In this document: positions 51,257-61,875 of the stretch, in pieces
How positions within the stretch are numbered: the stretch's first letter is position 1
Layout: each line of letters starts with the position of its first letter
Assembly (NCBI GenBank): GCA_001661245.1
Contig: KV454018.1
Coordinates: 188,692-252,691 of the forward strand
Direction of reading: 5' to 3'
DNA length: 64,000 nucleotides
From: Pachysolen tannophilus NRRL Y-2460
Lineage: Eukaryota > Ascomycota > Pichiomycetes > Alaninales > Pachysolenaceae
Notes under the pieces: generated by a model
What the model was told of the DNA's origin: nothing
Databases searched by the model: none
What the model saw: only the letters and a program-made list of their open reading frames with translations
Program-made: the position numbers and the translations under genes

Positions 51257-51559
51257 ATCTAATATAGATAGCACTTTAAACTTTTAACATTCTCATCTTG
51301 TAGTCTTCTCTATCTATCTATCTTTTTATCGGTCTTTTTCTTTTTTTTTTTAGTTATTTTGGTAATTAATCTCAAGCCCAAATTGGGAAAACCAAGTTCC
51401 GAGGAATGAACCAGTTTTAAAGGTTAATCAAATTCAATTGATTTTTTTGAAATAAAGATATTTAGTTATTGATTATCTATTTAAAAGATCAATTGGTTGG
51501 TATTTTATTTTCAGAAAAGGTTCCGTATTTTTGTGGTTTCTGATATATATATATATAAG

Positions 51560-51598
<39 letters not shown>

Positions 51599-51603
51599 TA
51601 TAT
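51257..51603. other. Spacer with (TA)n promoter tract
   Basis: About 350 bases; a long (TA)n run at 51564-51596 ends just before the next ATG. No gene seen. Confidence 0.45.
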
Positions 51604-54081
51604 ATGATGGATGGTTCCATCAGGAATAGTGATTTGGCAAATTTACTTTATCAACCAAAATATGTCCGGACTTATAAGAAGAGTAAGAAGTCAACGCAAC
51701 AATTTCATAAAATATTTCTAGCACAACAATTGAATGGTAGTAATGGGAAGGCACCTATTCTGCAAATAGATTTAGAGAATCAGTATTCAACTTATGATGT
51801 AACTGGGCTTCCATCAAAGAATGAAAATAATAGTTCTGAGAGTAATAGCTCTGAAAGCAATAGGAGTAATAGTAATAGTAATAGTACTAGTAATAGTAAT
51901 ATTGTTGTTGGTGATGATAATAATGATGGTAGTATTATTTTCAATGGCGGCGATGAAAACGATAAGAAGCAAAAGAAGAGTACTGATAATTCCAAATCTA
52001 TATGGACAATGGAATTTAGTAAAGATGGAAAATATTTGGCAACTGGTGGTCAGGATGGTATAATAAGAATTTGGAAAACTTTATCTTCACCTTTAAGTAG
52101 ATTGGAATGTGAAACGGAAGCCAAAAATCCTACTTCGAATCATACTACAGATACAACTTATGATGATACAAATAGTAACTTTAGTAATAGTTTCCAATCT
52201 TCAGATAAATTATATGCTCCTGTTTTCCATCCGTCACCTATTAGAGAATATCATGCTCATCTGCAAAGTGTATTATCATTAAATTGGTCAAAAAATAATT
52301 TCTTATTATCTTCATCAATGGATAGAACTACTAAATTATGGCATGTTGATCGTAAAAGTTGTTTAAAAACTTTTCAACATGATGATTTTGTAACAAGTTG
52401 TTGTTTCCACCCTAAGGATGACAGGTTTTTCCTTAGTGGTTCATTAGATAATAAGTTACGTCTTTGGTCAATCTTAGATAATGAAGTTGTAAGTGAAAAA
52501 ATCTTACCTGGACTAATAACTGCAACTTGCTTTACTCCAGATGGTGAAAAAGTGGTTATTGGTAGCTTCAATGGTTGGTGTTATGTTTTAGAAACTAGAA
52601 CATTTGATATTATTTATGAATTTGAAATTAAGAAAAAAAAATCTTATTTACTTCATCATAGAAATACTCAATCATCTACTAGCAGTGGATCAAAGATAAC
52701 TGGATTGGATGCTTATGAAGTTAGAGAAAAAGATCATTCTACAAACCTTTCAACTTTAAAATTACATATTTTAGTTACCTCCAATGATTCAAGAATTAGA
52801 ATATTTGATTGTGATTCAAAATCATTAACCTGTGAATTTAAAGGATTAAGTAATGAATTTTCACAAATTGCTGGGAACTTGGATGAAGAAAAACAATTTT
52901 TAATAAGTGGTTCTGAAAATCATTGGTGTTACATTTGGGATGTAAAAGAAAGGCAAGAAATACCTAATAAGAAATTACATAATTTCTTATTATCAAAACG
53001 TAATCATTCAACTAAGACTTTGAATAATAAAGTGAAAAATGTAGCTGTGAAAAATAATAATTATATATGTTTCCATGCCCATCACACAGAGATAACAAAC
53101 GCAGTATTTGCACCATCATTAACAACAAAGTTATTGGAGTTATCAAATGATCCTTTGTGTGAACTTTATCATAACAGACAAATTCTTTTATCGGGTCTAA
53201 CTTCTTCTTCTCCACCTTCAGGTTGTCAATCATTTTCATCAAATAATTCATTGGCTGCTACGAATTCCAAATCTCATTCTCCATTATCAACATCAACACA
53301 AGAAACACCCAACGGAAGTGGTGCAAACTCTGCCACTGCTGCTACTTCTGCCACTGCTGCTGATTCAGCCGCTGCTACCGCCTCAGCGGCTGCTGCCAAG
53401 GAGATAGAAGACGAATTTCATCCATCAACTGCAGTGATTGTAACGTCTGACCAGAATGGTAATATAAAAGTTTTCAGACAAGATTTTTGCTATAATATAC
53501 GGAGAGCAATTTTACTGCATGATCATTCCAAGAAAAGACCTATCTTCCGAACTGTTGAATCAAATGGTTCATTTGTAACATCTTTAGTACCTTCATCTCA
53601 TCGAAGATTAAGTGTCTCAAGAGCATCAAACGAAGGTTCATTAACAAGACCAAAATCATTGTTAAGATCGGGATCGAAGAAATTGAACAGAAATTTATCT
53701 GTCCCACTAGCATCTTCCTCTGTGGCAACAATCACAGAATCAGAAAATACACTGTCCGGAGCTAGTAGCACTAAACTGTTACAAATAGACGATGGATGGC
53801 CTTCAAAGTTGTCATCCCATTCCACTTCTCATGCAAGTTTCTCTAGCTCTTCAATTGGAGACGATTCAACTTCAAGCATGTCACTACAACATGAAGTTTC
53901 ATTCTCAGATCATCCTGATATAGCAAATTTGACCCATTTTGCACGTGAAGACGATGAATTAAATGAACGTGTGGCAAAACTTTCAACTAATGATAAAGAA
54001 AATAAAGAAAATAAAGAAAATCACAGAGGAAGAAAAAGACTAAATTCTTTAGATGAAAAAGTGTTGGGGAATAGTCATTAA
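51604..54081 (+). CDS. WD40-repeat protein, Dgr2/YMR102C (WDR44-like) family
   Basis: 825 residues. After a disordered Ser/Asn-rich segment the WD repeats start at about residue 136 (KSIWTMEFSKDGKYLATGGQDGIIRIWK), then VLSLNWSKNNFLLSSSMDRTTKLWH, TSCCFHPKDDRFFLSGSLDNKLRLWS, and TATCFTPDGEKVVIGSFNGWCYV. The SWSKNxFLLSSSMDxTxxLWH block is diagnostic of the WDR44/Dgr2 group. A later blade with IRIFDCDSKSLTCEFKG and a long Ala/Ser-rich insert precede a conserved VIVTSDQNGNIKVFRQD. The tail is Ser-rich. Human WDR44 binds Rab11, while the yeast proteins are poorly characterised. Codon 220 is CTG where the WD repeat normally has Thr/Ser after His. Confidence 0.85.
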   Translation: MMDGSIRNSDLANLLYQPKYVRTYKKSKKSTQQFHKIFLAQQLNGSNGKAPILQIDLENQYSTYDVTGLPSKNENNSSESNSSESNRSNSNSNSTSNSNIVVGDDNNDGSIIFNGGDENDKKQKKSTDNSKSIWTMEFSKDGKYLATGGQDGIIRIWKTLSSPLSRLECETEAKNPTSNHTTDTTYDDTNSNFSNSFQSSDKLYAPVFHPSPIREYHAHLQSVLSLNWSKNNFLLSSSMDRTTKLWHVDRKSCLKTFQHDDFVTSCCFHPKDDRFFLSGSLDNKLRLWSILDNEVVSEKILPGLITATCFTPDGEKVVIGSFNGWCYVLETRTFDIIYEFEIKKKKSYLLHHRNTQSSTSSGSKITGLDAYEVREKDHSTNLSTLKLHILVTSNDSRIRIFDCDSKSLTCEFKGLSNEFSQIAGNLDEEKQFLISGSENHWCYIWDVKERQEIPNKKLHNFLLSKRNHSTKTLNNKVKNVAVKNNNYICFHAHHTEITNAVFAPSLTTKLLELSNDPLCELYHNRQILLSGLTSSSPPSGCQSFSSNNSLAATNSKSHSPLSTSTQETPNGSGANSATAATSATAADSAAATASAAAAKEIEDEFHPSTAVIVTSDQNGNIKVFRQDFCYNIRRAILLHDHSKKRPIFRTVESNGSFVTSLVPSSHRRLSVSRASNEGSLTRPKSLLRSGSKKLNRNLSVPLASSSVATITESENTLSGASSTKLLQIDDGWPSKLSSHSTSHASFSSSSIGDDSTSSMSLQHEVSFSDHPDIANLTHFAREDDELNERVAKLSTNDKENKENKENHRGRKRLNSLDEKVLGNSH

Positions 54082-54491
54082 ACAGAGATAGTCAATTCAA
54101 TCATTGTTATAAATATTATATTTATTCAAAGAAAACAAAAAACGGTATAAAATTGGATACATAATTCTTTCGTTATACTTTACTTTACTTTTACTTTAAC
54201 TTTATTTTATTTTATTCCTTTTGGTTCTAAAAGCTTTATTCTTTTTTTGTTATTTTCGTTCATACTTCTGGTTATCTGTATATTAGGTTCTATTAGTAGG
54301 AGGTTTTTTTGGTGAGCTCATATATATATGTATATATTTATATGAATGATATTTCTTTTGTATTCAATGTTTTGAAACTGGTATTGAATTCTCGTGTAAA
54401 CTTTTCATGTAAATAAATAAGTAAATAGATCATATATACGAAGTAGAGAACTTGTGTTTATAATTGATAGAAGGCACCAGACAACCAGACA
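54082..54491. other. Intergenic spacer
   Basis: About 410 bases: TTTACTTTACTTT-like repeats near 54178-54215, and a TATATATATG element near 54320. No gene seen. Confidence 0.4.
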
Positions 54492-55162
54492 ATGGACTAT
54501 GATGGTTATACCGTGTTGAAGCAAGTGAGATCGATTTCTGATTTACCATCGGCGTTGGAGATCAATTCAAAGACTTTTCATTTAAAACTTGCATTTTACC
54601 TATTGACAATATACAAAGATCCGTATAAGACCCATATTCCACCTCAATTACTAGTGACAGATTTTACTGAAAATAAGGAGATTCGAAGTTCATTGATTCC
54701 CATTGATTGTGATTTTGGAGATGTTGAAAAATCCCAAGTACTATCACAAGGTAATTTTTTTTTCAATATATCATTGGAGTATATGCAATTAGCAGAGTTC
54801 TTGAATGAAGTAGCAAAGATAATAGGTAGAAGACCAAATCCTAGTCACCTTACTGATTGTATGTTAACAAAGTATGGATTGACATTGGAAGTGGATTTGT
54901 TGTTGAAGACTTATAATAATCAGATTCAAGGTAAATGTTTAAATTTTAAATTACTGGATTATAACTTATGGGAATTGAATAATCCCAAGATAAACAATTT
55001 AGTTTTCAGACTTCAAGATTTTGCAACTCATGATTGGATTGAAAGGCTACCTGGGTACAGCATTTTTTACAGAAAGCTTCATGATGTTGTGAAACTGAGT
55101 GAACCAAAGGTTACAAGATTGCCGAAAGATGAAAATACTTTGGAACCGAAAATACCAGAGGA

Positions 55163-55196
<34 letters not shown>

Positions 55197-55700
55197 CCTG
55201 TAAATAAGAAGAGAAAAGTGAACCCCGCATTTTTGTTTAACGGCAGCAGGACTCATGGGAATAATAATGTAGACACCCAGCAATTGTTAAATGATCAACT
55301 TTCAGGATCAACACAACTCTTCAATGATTTTGAACAAGACATTTTATTTGAAGAAAATGAAGAAGACGTAGATTTCATAACTACAACAATTTCATTAAAA
55401 GACCTAATCAGAACTTCGTCCTCGAAAACAAATAACAATAAGATACTTGAAGTCAAAGGTTATCTCATAAATTATGATCATAGCTACGGTAAGAATAATT
55501 ACATTTTTGTAGAAAATTTAAGCTTAAAGAAGATCAACAGTAATAACTCCATTGTTATTAATACTAGCAGCCAGCAGCCACACATATCGTTGAAACTGAA
55601 TAAACTCCTTGAAAGACCCATAACTTTAAAGATAAAGAAAGAATTTAAGCAAATTGGAAATTTGTGGAAACTGTTTTATCATTTAATTGAAATTGTATGA
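54492..55700 (+). CDS. CDC13: Short-form Cdc13 telomere single-strand DNA-binding protein
   Basis: 402 residues. The N-terminal half matches the Cdc13 DNA-binding OB fold: LLVTDFTENKEIRSSL aligns with FVFSDFTKNDIVQNYL of S. cerevisiae, and KYGLTLEVDLLLKTYNNQI with QYGIVCKMNIKVKMYNGKL; YSIFYRKLHDVV follows. After a linker, VDFITTTISLKDLIRT and LEVKGYLINYDHSY align with the start of the S. cerevisiae C-terminal OB4 domain (VKFTDISSLLDS, SCEGRIIAIEYHAS). The N-terminal OB1 and the second OB domain of the 924-residue S. cerevisiae protein are absent, as known for Candida Cdc13. It caps telomeres with Stn1 and Ten1. A run of ten CTG codons (55164-55193) sits in the linker. Alignments were made by eye from memory. 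Confidence 0.72.
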
Positions 55701-55979
55701 AAAATAAATTGACGGTGTCGCGTCTTTATTTTTCAACCAAACTGTATATTGTATTATTAAAATATATAATTAAATTATTAAGATTAAAATATGAAAAGAA
55801 TGGCAGCGTGAGTCTATTTATTTCTTGATTATATTACCATTGAGTAGAGAAGGTTAACTAACATATAGAATAAAAATTATAATGTAATATTTGTTATTTG
55901 TTATTTGTTATTTATTATTATTAAAAGTAAAAAAGAGATTACTGAATCGTTTAAATTTACGAGAAATTCAAAAGTTCAA

Positions 55980-56999
55980 ATGAAGTTTGGTGCTCATGTA
56001 GGTATGGCCGGAGGAGTATCTAATTCCATAAAGAATTGTATGGATATAGGAGGGAACTCATTTGCTCTTTTTTTAAAATCGCCAAGAAGATGGGAATCAC
56101 CACCATATTCAAAAGAAGAAATAGAGACATTTCATAATTTATGTAAAGAATACAATTATAATCCAAGAACAGATATTCTTCCTCATGGATCATATTTTAT
56201 CAATTTAGCTAATCCAGATCAAGAAAAGGAATTGAAGGCTTATGATTCATTTTTGGATGATTTGAAAAGGTGTGAACTTTTAAATATTGGACTTTATAAT
56301 TTCCACCCAGGTAGTGATCTAGGTTCAGATCATACAACTGCTTTAAAGAAATTAGCATCAAATATAAATAAAGCCATTAAAGAGACAAATTTTGTTAAAA
56401 TTGTTATTGAAAACATGGCGGGACATGGTAACTTAATTGGATCTGATCTTAATGATATTAAATTTGTCATTGATTTAATTGAAGATAAATCAAGAGTTGG
56501 TGTTTGTATAGATACATGTCATTCATTTGCTGCAGGTTATGATTTGAGAACTGAAGAAACCTATAAAGAATTTTGGGATAAATTTGATGAAATTATTGGT
56601 CGTAAATATTTAGCTTCAGTACATTTAAATGATTCTAAAGCACCAATTGGTGCTAATAGAGACTTACATCTGAAATTGGGTTATGGTTTTCTTGGATTAG
56701 AAACTTTTAGGTTAATTGCCAATGATGAAAATTTGCAAAATATTCCAATAGTATTAGAGACACCTGTGGATAAAGGTAATGAATCAGAATATGGTGATGA
56801 AATCAAGTTATTGGAATGGTTGATTGGTAAATCAAAAGATGACTCTGAATTCAAAGAAAAATCTGCAAAATTATCAAAATTAGGTGAAAGTGAAAGAAAA
56901 GATCAATTGGCCAAGTATGAGAAAAAAGTTACTAAAAAACGGAAAAGTGAAAATGATATTCTTTCAGCATTAAAGAAGAATAATAAAAAATCCAAATAA
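55980..56999 (+). CDS. APN1: AP endonuclease Apn1 (endonuclease IV family)
   Basis: 339 residues from ATG 55980; the open frame upstream begins with TTG. MKFGAHVGMAGGVSNS and the zinc-ligand set are all visible: DILPHGSYFINLAN, YNFHPGSDLG, VIENMAGHG, VCIDTCHSFAAGYD, ASVHLNDSKAPIGANRDLH, and IPIVLETP. These give the nine His/Asp/Glu ligands of the tri-zinc site. The enzyme cleaves the backbone 5' to abasic sites in base-excision repair and repairs 3' blocked ends. The Lys-rich tail (KKVTKKRKSENDILSALKKNNKKSK) resembles the Apn1 nuclear-localisation region. Codon 231 (CTG) is Glu in S. cerevisiae Apn1. Confidence 0.97.
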   Translation: MKFGAHVGMAGGVSNSIKNCMDIGGNSFALFLKSPRRWESPPYSKEEIETFHNLCKEYNYNPRTDILPHGSYFINLANPDQEKELKAYDSFLDDLKRCELLNIGLYNFHPGSDLGSDHTTALKKLASNINKAIKETNFVKIVIENMAGHGNLIGSDLNDIKFVIDLIEDKSRVGVCIDTCHSFAAGYDLRTEETYKEFWDKFDEIIGRKYLASVHLNDSKAPIGANRDLHLKLGYGFLGLETFRLIANDENLQNIPIVLETPVDKGNESEYGDEIKLLEWLIGKSKDDSEFKEKSAKLSKLGESERKDQLAKYEKKVTKKRKSENDILSALKKNNKKSK

Positions 57000-57158
57000 A
57001 AGTTTCTTTGGCTTTTTTCTTTTTTTTTGTTTTTTGTTTTTTGTTTTTGCTTTTTGGACTTTAAATGAAATTGAAATGAAAAAAAATTAACTATCTCTCT
57101 AAATATTTGTCTACAAATTCTATATATAAAATTTTTATTTATTTAATTAATTAATTTA

Positions 57159-58457
57159 TTAGTTACCGTTTTCAATTTTTACATCTTGTGCTTGTATCTT
57201 TTTTGAATCACTTAATCCATTTTTTTCTTCAATATTTTTTTCAGATTTAACACCATCAAACAGCCAATGTTCATCTGTTGAAACTTTAAATTCAAACCAT
57301 TTAAGTACTAATTTTTCAATTTTATTTCTTAATTTAGTAAAATCTTCATCGTTTATGGTAACAATTTCAGGTTTTTGTAATAAATGTATCAAGACTTTAT
57401 TTAATTTTGTATTTTTTATCAGACTAATCTCTGCTGTTTTCATCTTTGATAATTCATCAATTAATTGAATAATACGATCAAAATCTGTATTTTTTTTAAA
57501 ATTTTTTAAATAATTAATATATTCAGCAGAAGTAAAATTATTTTTCGGTATTAAAAGTTTTTCTTGTAATAAAGTCCTAGTATTGAAAAAAATCTTTGTA
57601 TGTTTGTTAATATTTTCAAATAATTGTTTTGATGGTGGTATGAATTTAGTAACAATATCAGTATTATTTTCATTTTCATCATCTAATCCCCAATCAGAAT
57701 CAGAACTTTCTTCTTCTTCTTCTTCTTCTTCTTCAGATTCAAGGTAATCATCTTCACCATCTATTTCATCACCTTCTATATCGTCATGACTCTTTGACTT
57801 GACAATTTTCTTTGTCTTTTTTTTCCCATTACTTTTATTCTTTGATAATGTAGATTTCAGTTTCAGTTTCAATTTTGTTGATTTTTTTTTCTGTGACAGC
57901 AGCGGCAGAGATTTTTTCCTCTTTATACTTTTCCTTCTAGGAACAACAACCACTTCCCCATCATCATCATCTTCATCGTCAAACGCAGCATCATCAATAT
58001 CTACATCTGCATCCAGGTCCAGATCCAGGTCCAGAACTGCATCGGCATCTACATCTGCTTCAGCATCTTCATATTCACCATTGGCATCCGTTTCAAAACC
58101 TTGATTTTCAACAACTGATTCTGGTTCTGGTTCTGGTTCTGGTTGCTTTGGAATCACATCTTCCGATTTCGGGTTAGTTTTCGCAATTTCAAAAGCTTTT
58201 CTTAAATTTCCTTTACATTTCTTTGGATTTTCTAAGAATTTTTCAATATATTCAATATCAATTTTTGTTAAATTTTTAGCACTATTCCAAAAAAATGTAT
58301 TATCACCCAAGAAAAATACCGGATATACAGCGTGTTTAACTTTTGGTTTTTGAGATAAAACATTCGCAGGTAAACGAGATTCGGGACATATAATTGCAGG
58401 CCAAGCAGCATATCCTGGAATCTTGGACAACACCAATTCCTCTTCGTTAAATGACAT
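57159..58457 (-). CDS. IOC4: PWWP-domain chromatin protein, Ioc4-like
   Basis: 432 residues from ATG 58457. The N-terminal PWWP domain (about 5-90) shows KIPGYAAWPAII, VYPVFFLGDNTFFWNSAKNLTKI and the trailing helix. A long acidic/basic disordered centre includes D/E runs and KKKSTKLKLKLKSTL. The C-terminal helical domain (about 285-415, KIFFNTRTLLQEKLLIP, LIDELSKMKTAEISLIKNTKLNKVLIHLLQKP) resembles the LEDGF/TFIIS-N-like domain. Ioc4 is the Isw1b subunit that recognises H3K36-methylated nucleosomes through PWWP. It is convergent with APN1 with about 160 bases between. Confidence 0.82.
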   Translation of the reverse strand: MSFNEEELVLSKIPGYAAWPAIICPESRLPANVLSQKPKVKHAVYPVFFLGDNTFFWNSAKNLTKIDIEYIEKFLENPKKCKGNLRKAFEIAKTNPKSEDVIPKQPEPEPEPESVVENQGFETDANGEYEDAEADVDADAVLDLDLDLDADVDIDDAAFDDEDDDDGEVVVVPRRKSIKRKKSLPLLSQKKKSTKLKLKLKSTLSKNKSNGKKKTKKIVKSKSHDDIEGDEIDGEDDYLESEEEEEEEEESSDSDWGLDDENENNTDIVTKFIPPSKQLFENINKHTKIFFNTRTLLQEKLLIPKNNFTSAEYINYLKNFKKNTDFDRIIQLIDELSKMKTAEISLIKNTKLNKVLIHLLQKPEIVTINDEDFTKLRNKIEKLVLKWFEFKVSTDEHWLFDGVKSEKNIEEKNGLSDSKKIQAQDVKIENGN

Positions 58458-58801
58458 TTCAATATAGATCAATTATTATAGATATCTATTATTATTATTT
58501 ATATTATAATAAAATCTTTAAAAAAATACGAGTTTTTATACTTTTCATTAACAAAATTGTAAAATCAAAAATTTTGAGTTGACTTCGCACTACTGCGTTA
58601 ATCATTAATTGAAAAGAATTAAAGAATAAAGATAAAAGAGATATATCAAAAACTTTTGATATTGAACCAACCAAATAATTGGATAATTGGAAAGGGAAAT
58701 TGGGTTCTTCCCGTTATTTCTCTGGTTTTCTTTTATTGACCAAGACAAAAAATTATTAAAACAACTAAGAGAATCTAAAAAAAAAAAAAAAAAAAAAAAA
58801 A
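58458..58801. other. IOC4 upstream spacer
   Basis: About 340 bases, ending in a poly-A run (58779-58801) that leads into the duplicated gap flank. No gene seen. Confidence 0.4.
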
Positions 58802-59102
58802 TTGTTGTAAATAACAGAAAAACTAAAGGTACTCAAACCTAAAAAAAAATATAACAAAAGATAATGGGAGGAAAATAAGAAAAAGAAATTTGAAATAGAA
58901 GGAAAGAAAAGAAACACAAAAAAAAAAAAAAATAAAAAAAAAGGTATATAAAAAAATAAAAAAAAGCTTGATTAAACTATCCATACCAATCAGAATTCAA
59001 CAACTCACTATAAAAGAAAGAAAAATAAAAAAAAAGATATTTTCAACTTCATTGATTGTATTTTTTGTAAATTTATTTTTTTTTTTATTTTTTTTTTTTT
59101 TT
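58802..59102. repeat. Left copy of gap-flanking duplication
   Basis: About 300 bases beginning TTGTTGTAAATAACAG that recur after the N run at 59448-59733, differing only in poly-A/T lengths. Confidence 0.9.
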
Positions 59103-59447
59103 NNNNNNNNNNNNNNNNNNNNNNNNNNNNNNNNNNNNNNNNNNNNNNNNNNNNNNNNNNNNNNNNNNNNNNNNNNNNNNNNNNNNNNNNNNNNNNNNNN
59201 NNNNNNNNNNNNNNNNNNNNNNNNNNNNNNNNNNNNNNNNNNNNNNNNNNNNNNNNNNNNNNNNNNNNNNNNNNNNNNNNNNNNNNNNNNNNNNNNNNNN
59301 NNNNNNNNNNNNNNNNNNNNNNNNNNNNNNNNNNNNNNNNNNNNNNNNNNNNNNNNNNNNNNNNNNNNNNNNNNNNNNNNNNNNNNNNNNNNNNNNNNNN
59401 NNNNNNNNNNNNNNNNNNNNNNNNNNNNNNNNNNNNNNNNNNNNNNN
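59103..59447. other. Assembly gap (345 N)
   Basis: N run between two near-identical flanks, next to long poly-T, consistent with an unmerged contig overlap. Confidence 0.98.
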
Positions 59448-59733
59448 TTGTTGTAAATAACAGAAAAACTAAAGGTACTCAAACCTAAAAAAAAATATAA
59501 CAAAAGATAATGGGAGGAAAATAAGAAAAAGAAATTTGAAATAGAAGGAAAGAAAAGAAACACAAAAAAAAATAAAAAATATATAAAAAATAAAAAAAGC
59601 TTGATTAAACTATCCATACCAATCAGAATTCAACAACTCACTATAAAAGAAAGAAAAATAAAAAAAAGATATTTTCAACTTCATTGATTGTATTTTTTGT
59701 AAATTTATTTTTTATTTTTNTTTTTTTTTTTTT
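59448..59733. repeat. Right copy of gap-flanking duplication
   Basis: Direct copy of 58802-59102, ending in poly-T with one ambiguous base (59720) directly at the MCM1 stop codon. Confidence 0.9.
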
Positions 59734-60264
59734 TTAATTGAAATAAGATTCAGGCATATATGATGGATAAGCCCCTGATTGTTGTTGAGGTTGTGCTTGT
59801 TGAGGAGGTTGTTGAACAGGAGTTTGTGGTTGATGTTGCAGTGGGGACGATTGAACCGGCAGCTGATCGTCATCAGCTTCTGGTTCTTCTTCTGGAGCGT
59901 TAAGACAAGCTTGAATCAAATTTTTCCCCTCTGGTTTTGTAACTAAAGGTTGTAATTTTGGAGTTGTAAAAGTATAAACTAAACCAGTTTCACTAACAAC
60001 TAATAATAAAACTTGTGTACCTGTTAATACAGATAATTCGTATGCTTTTTTCATGATACCTGCTTTTCTTTTAGAAAAAGTGATATGACGTCTTGATTTA
60101 TCTTGAATAAATCTAATTTCAATCTTTCTTCTTTCTCTTGCTTTACCTCCTGATCCTTGTTCATCATCATCATCATCACCTGCTCCAGTTTGAATTTGGT
60201 TTTCAAGTGGTTCATGAGAAGCCCCACCAAGCTGATGTTCCATCTTTACTTGTTCTTCGGACAT
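59734..60264 (-). CDS. MCM1: MADS-box transcription factor Mcm1
   Basis: 176 residues. The MADS domain at about 43-100 (RRKIEIRFIQDKSRRHITFS, KRKAGIMKKAYELSVLTGTQ, LLLVVSETGLVYTFTTPKLQ) plus PLVTKPEGKNLIQACLNAPEE is the Mcm1 DNA-binding and cofactor-binding core; it matches the Candida form (AGIMKKAYELS, KLQPLVTK) more than the Saccharomyces one. An acidic N-terminal extension and a short Gln/Pro tail flank it. Mcm1 works with alpha1, alpha2, Ste12, Fkh2 and Arg80/81-type partners in mating, cell-cycle and arginine control. The stop lies at the edge of the poly-T of a gap-flanking duplicate. A 5'-UTR intron ends one base before the ATG. Confidence 0.97.
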   Translation of the reverse strand: MSEEQVKMEHQLGGASHEPLENQIQTGAGDDDDDEQGSGGKARERRKIEIRFIQDKSRRHITFSKRKAGIMKKAYELSVLTGTQVLLLVVSETGLVYTFTTPKLQPLVTKPEGKNLIQACLNAPEEEPEADDDQLPVQSSPLQHQPQTPVQQPPQQAQPQQQSGAYPSYMPESYFN

Positions 60265-60265
60265 C

Positions 60266-60562
60266 CTAAAAGAGACAAAAAATTAAAAAACAAAAACATA
60301 TAGTTAGTATTTTTATACAAATTTTTTAAAATTTCTAATTTTTTTAAATTTTTTTTCCCGTAATTTTTTTTCCAATCCAATTTGTTTTTGTTTATTTGGC
60401 TCCCTTCCCACCCGCCTTGTTTTAATTACAACAACAAGAACAATAACAAAATTGAATTTTTCAATAAACAATCTTTTAATTCATCATCATCTATTGATTG
60501 ATTCATCACTCATCATGCAGTCGACCTATTCGAGTAATACGACTTGATAAATTACAACTTAC
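60266..60562 (-). other. Probable 5'-UTR intron of MCM1
   Basis: The minus strand shows donor GTAAGT at 60562, a perfect TACTAAC branch point at 60309-60303, and acceptor TTTTAG ending at 60266, one base before the MCM1 ATG. The upstream exon has no ATG next to the donor, so the intron lies in the leader. A second GTAAGT near 60815 is an alternative donor. Confidence 0.65.
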
Positions 60563-61875
60563 CCAATGTAGTAAGAATCTTGATAATGATAAAGAAATTA
60601 AAAAAAAAATTTTTTTTTTATTTCCTCTTTTCTTTAATAATAAAAAAATCAAATAGAGTATTAATTTCTAATTGTGTACAAATTAGTTTAAAAAATACCA
60701 AACAAATGGAAATAGAATTCCTAATAAATATAATAATCTCTTTTGGGGAAATAGGTAAAAAAAAATTAAAATCAAAAAAGAAAAAAAATAAATAAACGAT
60801 TAAGGAACTTACTTTTAAATTATACGATAACTAATTGATTGATCCAATAAATCAATAATGATTTATATACATATATATATATATATATTTATAATAATAT
60901 TATATTTTTTTATTTTATTGGAAAAAAGAATATAACTTGTTATGTTTATAATAATAATATATAAACAAATTATAGAAATTACACTTTAGGAAGGCAAACA
61001 TTTTATTTCTAAAAATGTAAAATTTGGAAACTTGGTGAACGACTTTTCAATGTTGAAACAGAAAATACGGAATGCGGTAATTCTTACTAAATTTTGTTTC
61101 TGTTTTGTTTTTTTTTGTTTTCTTTGTTTTTTTTGTTATTTCATGACTTTTGAGTTTCCCGATTGGGACAGCGGGTATCCCAATCCGGTAACCATAACAA
61201 AAATTCCTGCAGTATATTGACGGTTGTTTGCCGTGTACACTACTCATTAACTAACTAACTAATTAATTAACTAACTTGTTGTCCGCACTGTAATTTTTAT
61301 TAAACCATGTTAAAGTAAGCAAATTAAGCAATTAAATAGCTACAATTAAAATTATTTATTAGTATTATTCATAATGAAAATAATGATGGATGATTGATGA
61401 GAAATAGGGTATTGGTACATAAGATTGTAACTAAAAACAAAAAAAAAAAAAAAAAATAAATAAAAATAAAAAGGTTTGAGAGAATAATAAAAAAAAAAGA
61501 AGATAAAAATTTTTTTGGTTAATTGTTCAAATAAAAAAGTATAATTTAATAAAATAAAATTGGTAAAAAAAAAAAAAAATTAATGGGTAAATTATTATTA
61601 TTATTATTGTTATTAGTAGTAGTAGTAGTAGTAGTATTATTATTATTATATTATTATTGTTATTATTAAAAAAAAAGCAGCCAGCATCAACTAAACAAAG
61701 AAATTTTTCATCAATTTTTTTTTAATTTTTTATTTAAAACAATTTTTCTTTCTTTCTTTCTTTCTCTTTTGTTCTTCTCGTTTTTTTTTTTCTGTTCTTG
61801 GATAAAGTCTCATTGTAAATGATTGTAGCATTTTCTCATGGACACCTTGGTTAAAAAAAAGCAAAACAAGCCAAT
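60563..61875. other. Intergenic region upstream of MCM1
   Basis: About 1.3 kb with poly-A/T tracts, a (TA)n block near 60866-60888, ATT/AGT trinucleotide runs (61590-61665), and a small inverted repeat GATTGGGA/TCCCAATC (61160-61185). No gene recognised. The 3' UTR of the PMP1-like gene lies at its far end. Confidence 0.45.
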
